DNA from: Mercenaria mercenaria
Lineage: Eukaryota; Mollusca; Bivalvia; Venerida; Veneridae
Reading direction: 5' to 3'
Assembly (NCBI RefSeq): GCF_021730395.1
Contig: NC_069363.1
Span: 50,339,001 to 50,403,000, forward strand
DNA: 64,000 nt
Under the pieces are notes generated by a model. It saw only the letters and a program-made list of their open reading frames with translations. It searched no databases and had not been told where the DNA came from. Position numbers and translations under genes: made by a program. Shown here piece by piece: positions 57,290 through 64,000 of the stretch. Positions within the stretch are counted from its first letter, which is position 1; each line of letters opens with the position of its first letter.

Positions 57290-58070
57290 TATGTCCATAA
57301 AAAGGTCCATTACTCCCAAACAAATAACCAGATATGAAAATCCCGACAATATGTGCAAGTCCTCTTCGTGTAATTGATGTAAACCAAGTTTCTTGTCAAT
57401 TTGATGGAATCTGTTGGAAAATTTAAATACGTAATGTACAGGTATAGTTGTAATAAACTTCAAAGTCCGAAATAAAAGCCGTAACTCTATAAAACAATCA
57501 TCGGACATGCCGGTCCTGAAATTATACGCATGTTCACTTCATGTTGATGATGTTTACCAAGTTTCATTTCAATCAGACAGACACAGTACGGGGAGTCAGG
57601 TTCATAAGGCAGTGTGACGGGCGGACGGACGGACATTTCAATCTCTATATGCCTACCAGGTCTTCTGCACAACGGGGGCATAAAAAGGGTCGCGACACTA
57701 GAAAGAAATAACAGGACATGACAGACCTGACAATATGTCCAACTGGATTATGTATACCAAGTTTCATGTCAACTGGAAGGAAACTGTAAGAGTTGAGTAT
57801 ACAAGAAAGTGTAAGAGGTGAACCGATGAACAGTTCAAACACAATATGCCTAACAGGTCTTCGACGCATTCGGTTTATAAAAAGGGCTGTAACTCTAGAA
57901 AATAAATAACCGGAGACGACAGTACTGACAGTATGCACATGTCCACTTCATGTTGATGATGTATATCAACTTGCATTTCAATGGGCGGAAAACTGTATGT
58001 GGGGTGGGGGATATAGAAGAAATTGTGACGGGCGGACGGACAGTTTAAACACTATATACCTCCCGACTCT
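57290..58070 (+). repeat. Family-D tandem units
   Basis: Four units of ~180 bp repeat 'cttcatgttgatgatgt', 'ataccaagtttcat', 'gacgggcggacggac' and 'aaaagggctgtaactctaga'. Matching minus-strand frames are the same repeat and not genes. Confidence 0.7.
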
Positions 58071-59870
58071 TCGAAACTCGTAAAATTTCACGTGATGTAT
58101 ATTATCAAGGGAAGTCGTACTGGTTTCGCCAAAGATAGAAATGAAAATTTCGTAGGGCAGGGTTTTTAAAACTATGGCTTAAACTTAAACTTAAAATTAT
58201 ATTATATTTTATTTTGGATATATGTTTGATAGAAGTGTAGATTTACCTCGGACTGTATTTGATATTTCCCACAAAGTGTACATTAAACAATGAAAAATGT
58301 CATAAAATGTTAACTGATTACAAATAAACTCTTTTTAGAATTAATTTCAATAGAGTAATCTTCGCGTGCAAAATACTTTAGAAACTTTACATTTTATGAA
58401 AGAATGTTTAGACACTACGGGTTGAATAATTTGAAAAAGTAGTTGTACAGACGCACTGACTATTTAGGCGTAAAATTGGGCATTATAAAATCTTGGTCTT
58501 GTCATAGGGGTAAAAAAGCCATCGGAGAGAAGTGTAAATAAAAGTTGGGTTTGTTTCACTGTTATATGAATTTTTCTGAAGAGCAGCATTTTGATTATAA
58601 ATTGTAAAACAATCATACCGCACATTTTATGCAATATAATTTAAGCTTCGACATTTTCATTTTACCAGAGATACGTAAACCTATTAATAGTGTTAGCTCC
58701 GCCCCTTCATTCTATAACACCATAAACATTTTGCTTTTTTCATGACAACCATATTTCAAATCACAAAGAAAGGCTCAAACAATAACTTAATCAGCCCACA
58801 TAACGGACAATTGGCCTTTTTTTCTACTTTTCTACATTATATTTATACTCTTCGTATTCTATTTTACGGCTGTTTAAAAAAATAACTGAATAAATAACTG
58901 CTGGTATTGATTACAATGAGTCATTTGTGTAAATGAAAGGCAGCGCATGGCCTTGACAAAAATGGTACTAAGGGTCTGTATCAAATATTCTACGATTTTC
59001 TCAACGTCGTCTGTCTATTGTTTATTGTAACCTTTGGGTATATATTGTCAGGTCATTTAACAATGCCATGAGATCTTATTTTTCGTTATAGCTAGTGACA
59101 TAGCGGTTTTTTTTTGCGCTAGAAATTTGTAAAATGCGAAATATATGAATGTATATTTTCCGTTTTGCAAATCTGGACTACATTTAAACGCGAAAATATA
59201 AGAATGACATTTTTTCTCTTTTGTAAGAGATTTGAAATATATAATTCAAGAAAATGCACAAATTCGATTTTCAATTTTAGAGCAAATTTCGTGATGCGAA
59301 AACGCGAAAATTTCAGGTTAAAATTTGCCTTTTAGCGTTAACAATAACATAAAAACGCTTTTCGTGGTGGGGGATTAATAAACCTGAGAAAGATAAAGCG
59401 AGCATTTTGCGAATTTTACTTGTTACAGTGAAAATGTCATTTTCACAAACAAAAGAAAACAAAAAAGAGATTGCAATTAAAATATTCTAAATTGAATAAC
59501 TTACAAAATGTTTTTTTTTAAATCCAATTTGAATTGTTGAATCATTTGCGTGTTATCCGTTCTAGTGGTACACAAACTATGCGAATTTAACATCAATTAT
59601 CGTGAAATAACAGCGTAAGTTTATCCCTTTAGAGTTAACCGTTTTCTTAATGAATAGAAAATACGACGCAAATATTTAAAACATCGTTGCGATTTTTCAA
59701 AATTTAACGCTATTCAGTTTACGAGTAAATTTTTGTACACTTTTTTTCTATGAATTAATCTAACTAAAATTTTCTGCGTCAGAGTCGCGACCATCAGAAA
59801 AATGAGAATAGCGTCTTCTGTAACGGGAGCCAGAACTATCAGATATCGAGAAAGAGAAGTACATAAGACA
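58071..59870. other. AT-rich intergenic sequence, no feature seen
   Basis: Very AT-rich. GCGAAAA words recur between 59110 and 59350, but no unit or boundary can be defined. Confidence 0.45.
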
Positions 59871-59874
59871 TATG

Positions 59875-59945
59875 GAACAGAACAGAACAGAAGTTTATTT
59901 CATAGACGTGTACATGGTACATAGTCATTATAAATTCAAATAAAT
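59875..59945 (-). repeat. Truncated LINE 3' tail with (TTCTG)n end
   Basis: On the minus strand: 'gtacacgtctatgaaataaa' then 'cttctgttctgttctgttcc'. It matches the tail structure at 23850-23910 and 17171. Confidence 0.55.
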
Positions 59946-60073
59946 AAACGAATATATGGAAGGTATTATCCGCCACAATGCAAATTGCTATATTACATAT
60001 TTCAAGTCCCACTCACCTAGATGACAACTGCGTAAGTCCACGCGGGTAATTCAAATTTTCAGACTACTTATAA

Positions 60074-60387
60074 GCCTCGGTAGCCTAGTGATAGAGCGTC
60101 CGCTTCGAGTGCGGGAGGTCGTGGGTTCGATCCCCGGCCGCGTCATACCAAAGACGTAAAAAATGGTACTAGCAGCTTCCTCGCTTGGCGCTCAGCATTA
60201 AGGGGATAGTGCTAGGACTGGTCAGCCCGGTGTCAGTATAATGTGACTGGGTGGGGTATCATGCCACGTGTCTACGGCGTGATATTCCAGTGAGGCAGCA
60301 CTATAAAGTTGGGCATTGTGCTCACTGCTACAAGTGGACACCGTCGTTTATATGACTGAAAAATTGTTGAAAGAGACGTTAAAACCG

Positions 60388-60432
<45 letters not shown>

Positions 60433-60464
60433 ACGCGCGCACGCACACACACACACACACACAC
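60074..60464 (+). mobile_element. tRNA-headed SINE with (CA)n tail
   Basis: The head GCCTCGGTAGCCTAGTGATA has a box-A-like TAGCCTAGTGA (60081-60091), an anticodon-like stem-loop (CCGC-TTCGAGT-GCGG, anticodon position CGA) and a perfect B box GGTTCGATCCC (60124-60134). A ~230-bp body follows ('agcagcttcctcgcttggcg', 'ggtcagcccggtgtcag'). Its 3' end, 'tatatgactgaaaaattgtt' plus 'gaaagagacgttaaa', resembles that of the SINE at 26730-27026. A (CA)n tract of about 75 bp ends it. The B box is intact, so this copy may be young. Confidence 0.88.
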
Positions 60465-61680
60465 TATTCTATGAAAATTGTTAAAATGCATATTTCTAAT
60501 ATGGCTATTAAAATTCCTCTCACCTACATGGCAACTTTAAACGTTCGTGTTACTATTAAATTGTATGTTTCGCCTCGGTTGATCACATCAGTTCTCGGAG
60601 CGGAGTGCCTTTTCAGAAAGGCAATTATAAAAACTATCGCTACAGGTTCATCTCACTTTTGCTTATACGACCCATTTTCTGTCCAGTCGTCACAAAGCCA
60701 CAAAGACGATAGCATACATATCCAAAGTCATCGTTAAACCGAGCCTGAAACATTTTCTATGGTGTCATGCTGGGCGACCTTAGGGTTTCTTCTTTTCTTT
60801 GTTATTAGCTACGTGAACTCTGGGACAGTACTTTGGTATGGTATGGTAATTAGGTACAAACACTAGCTAAATACCATCGCTTCAGGTGAATGTGAGATTT
60901 TGTTGTTGTTGTTTTTTCACGTTGCCATAACTTTGCATATTTGTGTTCATACACTCCCTTGATTTAATTAAATTGCAGACTTCATTTTATCCTGTTTTAG
61001 TCGTTACAATAAATGTTTTAAGGCATACCTTGTAGCACTGAATTTCTGCATATCTTCACGTTGTTGAAGTAATTGTCTTTGTGGAAAGCCTGGAACATTT
61101 AAGGGTTGTTGTAAGGATGGTCTTAAGAACTGGTAGATATCTCAAAATAAATATACCTTTTGACACTGGTTGGTGGAAGCCGCCACTTAAATTTGGGATG
61201 GTATAGAGAAAGGTGTTTGGGAGTGTTCTGTCCTTTTTCACCATAAGAAACATGTTGAATATGTAATCACATCACATTGCTGCGAACATGACTGGCTAAA
61301 GAATTATTCTTGTCTGCTTTAATTCTAAATTTCAGTAACATTGTTTTATGGATTCATGAGCCAGAATAAGTATTTGTGTAGAACAACATTTTTGCTAGTA
61401 GTATTTTGAATATTGTTGGCAGACAGAATACATATCCAACTTGTATTCAGACACTATGATATGCTGAACATTGTATCAGATTGTTGGAAACTGCCTATTT
61501 CAGTTTCATTTATATATAGTAAAATCTCAAAATAAAATTCTTAGGGTGTAGAATTGTTTCATGTGAGGAGGCCATCCAGCCAGCTTTCCATCCGAAATGA
61601 CGATGGTTCCAACATTATGCGCTTCCGTGTCTGAAACATTGTCGGGAGAGGTACATTGGGTCTCCTTCCACCACAAAATG
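60465..61680. other. Intergenic sequence, no supported gene
   Basis: An 88-codon plus-strand frame at 60471-60737 has no recognised domain. No repeats with clear limits. Confidence 0.4.
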
Positions 61681-61828
61681 TCACCATTTGGCTATAACTT
61701 ACAAACCTGCTAACATGTCACCATTTGGCTATAACTTACAAACCTGCTAACATGTCACCATTTGGCTATAACTTACAAACCTGCTAACATGTCACCATTT
61801 GGCTATAACTTACAAATCTGCTAACATG
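61681..61828. repeat. Four exact-length 37-bp tandem repeats
   Basis: The unit starting TCACCATTTGGCTATAACTT repeats four times. The first three are identical and the fourth has one visible change. The near identity points to a recent array. The following 'gtggacaccgacgccg' resembles the end of a family-B element. Confidence 0.95.
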
Positions 61829-63787
61829 CCAATTTCTATAACGTGGACACCGACGCCGAATGACAATTATAATGTTTTATATAAAGCGATTGTTAAAACG
61901 CTGATGTATCAATTTTACCAAAAGTACAGCAATAGTATCCTATACCTATAGCTGTGATTGTAGTAATTCGCCGGATATGCCTCCGTGGTCCACCCGAATG
62001 CAGTCAGTATAAAGTGCAATAGCGTAAAATAATCAAAGATTATTTTATTTGTTTTAAATTGTTATATAAGGTTAGACAGTACTAACCAGCTTTGACATAA
62101 TTATGACAAGTACACATTCTGTCAAGTTAATATATGATGCATTTATTTAATTGTTTATTATATCAAACCCACACGTTTTATACGTCAAATTGTCAGACAG
62201 AGCATATAACTGATGTTAGAGAATTGCTATATATTGCTGTTTTAGATATCCGGGATAGTCAGAAAGGGTCTGGGCAGTCCAGGTGTGAATCTGGAGTCCG
62301 AAGCTAAGACCTAGAAAATGGATCTTATAATAAGATATTAATATCAAGTTAGGTTTTAGATATGACACTTGTTAAAATCAGACTGAAGAAGTTACAAAAT
62401 GAATTATGAAATGTATGTTCGAAATATTCCACTGTGTAAATAAACATCAAAAACGTTCAGACTCGTGTTTGTGTTACGTTACAATTTTCAGGCCTAGTAA
62501 AAGTCATTTCTACGCGAGATATAGCATTATTAGAGCTTGATTGGTAAAAGATATTTGCGGGTTTATACGTCGAAACTACTGGCTGGGTAAAATGAAAGTG
62601 AAAGTATGTAGCCGTAGCGTTTCCCAGACATGTGACCAATGGTTCCATTCCCCATATTGTTTGCCTGTATAGAGAGGCTTTCAAGACAAGTGTAATGTTC
62701 TAAAAAAGAATCGCTAGAAATGCTGATAAAATGTTATATATATTAGCTGTACTAACCTTTTCCAGTTGATGTACTGCAGGTATTGAATGCTCCGAGAATC
62801 TACATTTGGCATCATACTTGAATTTCTGTGACAATCTCCCTTATATTTTTGTCTGTAAAGTTAAAATTTAATGCTTCTGTAGAATTCTGTGTTATTCCTT
62901 CTCAAAAGAAGGAATGATAACATGTATGTCTATTATGTATTTACGTTGTTTAACAGGTTTAGTTAATATTTGAATATTTGCCTAGTTTTGGTAAATAATC
63001 TTTTACAGAAGAGAGAATCCAGTTGCATTTTTTTTCAATCGAGGCCATTAGTTCAGTCACCAGCCAACAGAAATTCATTTCAGTCTGAAACCATTTCAGT
63101 GCGTCGTTAGTATTTTGCTCTTGATGCCAAATAAACAAAGAGGTTGACAAGGTGGTCTGTGAAAGGACGAAGTACACAGCGACATGAGAATGCACATTCG
63201 AAATTATCCATTCTGTGTGGCTCAAAAAAGACAAATATGCGAATTATAATGTTCAGTTGATTTGATAAGGGGCTTTGGCTTTTGACTTGGTACAAAACAA
63301 ATCGTTAGTCAAAAAGATCAATGGAAAGTTAATGGCGGATACTTATAAAATGAGTCAGACATGATGGTGAAATTTAAGGGTTTTTTTATGAAAAAGAAAA
63401 ACCGGAATGAAGACAACAAATCGAGGACCAAAAAGGTAACCCATTCTAGTGGTTTAACAACTCTTAGCATGTCAAGAGTGCATAATTTATTATGTAGAGC
63501 TCTTATCAATGCGCCTAAGATAAAGCTGTACCAGTAAGATTTGCAACCTGCAAAAGGCAACATTATTTTTACACGCTCGAATCTTAGCTAACATGAGTGC
63601 TAATAGGAATTATGCTAATGATAATAGAGGTAAGAATATAGTTATTACATTTTTCTCTCTCATGAGTTTGGATTTTCTTCTACTCAGCAGAGGAAATATC
63701 AGTTTAGGGAAACTTCTTATAAACATTATCATTGCTGTCCCCGAGTCACACCGAAATAGGTCATATGGTGATTTTCTAGTGTTATAA
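61829..63787. other. Intergenic sequence, no supported gene
   Basis: AT-rich with short open frames only (none above 91 codons, none with a domain). Confidence 0.4.
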
Positions 63788-64000
63788 TGGTACAGGAAGA
63801 CACAAGATGTCCGTCGAGCTTCATTCCAGTCACAGGCAGTTGAACATCTTTCGCACATGGAATTAAATTCCTCTTATTATAATAGATGCTTACTCAGGTT
63901 TAATCAACTTAAGGTGGATGCATCGCTTAGAACTTGTTCCACAAATGATAGTTTACCAACAGTTTTTGCATTCAGGAGATTTTGTTTACGTCCAATGATG
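63788..64000 (+). other. Open frame running off the window edge
   Basis: From the TAA at 63785-63787 one plus-strand frame stays open for 71 codons to the edge, including 'ASFQSQAVEHLSHMELNSSY' and 'FNQLKVDASLRTC'. A plausible splice acceptor (GGTACAG) precedes it near 63790-63797. It might be the first part of an exon of a gene to the right, or chance. Confidence 0.2.

Noticed and set aside
57215-57938. Three ~64-97-codon minus-strand frames with similar peptides
   Set aside because: They are family-D repeat units read on the complement.
60074-60145. Possible functional tRNA gene
   Set aside because: The boxes and an anticodon-like loop are present, but it continues directly into a SINE body with a simple-repeat tail.
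61681-61828. Possible CRISPR-like array
   Set aside because: The units are contiguous with no spacers and the sequence is from an animal genome.

Overview
The window looks like intergenic and accessory DNA from a bivalve mollusc, probably a clam-like heteroconch. It is AT-rich, gene-poor and packed with short-unit tandem-repeat elements, foldback elements, tRNA-headed SINEs and decayed LINEs. The organism is inferred from the style of repeats and from the run of single-exon GT31 genes; no species marker is present.

Only three protein genes are convincing. All are intact single-exon beta-1,3-glycosyltransferases (GT31) on the minus strand, at 14536-15597, 24157-25227 and 41882-42922. Each encodes a type II Golgi membrane enzyme with an N-terminal anchor, a RETW motif, a DDD metal-binding motif and a YP(D/E)YCQG motif. 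The second and third are a recent duplication that carried about 1.6 kb of flank, including an array of 21-bp repeats just upstream of the start. The first is an older paralogue.

Layout: 1-6110 is a non-autonomous hAT element, a partial tandem-repeat element, a foldback and a Tc1/mariner-like element. 6200-9480 holds three decayed LINE fragments, one interrupted by a SINE. 9600-11515 is a minus-strand tandem-repeat element (family A). 12222-18228 contains GT31 gene 1 between two inverted copies of another repeat. 18241-19630 is a 1.4-kb foldback with a small element nested in one arm. 19969-23910 holds a G-rich element, a palindromic MITE, an 819-bp foldback and a LINE 3' end. 24050-25640 is GT31 gene 2. 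26079-30966 is three tandem-repeat elements. 31012-34295 is a long-terminal-inverted-repeat element with nested insertions. 34305-41690 is a dense field of tandem-repeat elements. 41730-43350 is GT31 gene 3. 43355-50997 holds more nested repeat elements. 51000-64000 is mostly AT-rich sequence with MITEs, one SINE and small repeats.

The most notable structure is shared by two unrelated-looking repeat families, A and B. Both begin ACAAGAG followed by a small hairpin. Both carry short inverted repeats just inside the two ends, a central array of roughly 100-180-bp units and a GC-rich simple repeat, and both close with a hairpin and GAGCTAAAA. The hairpin stems differ between copies but stay complementary, and one insertion can be compared with an unoccupied site and shows no target duplication. 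This fits the architecture described for Helentron/HINE-type rolling-circle elements; that assignment is an inference.
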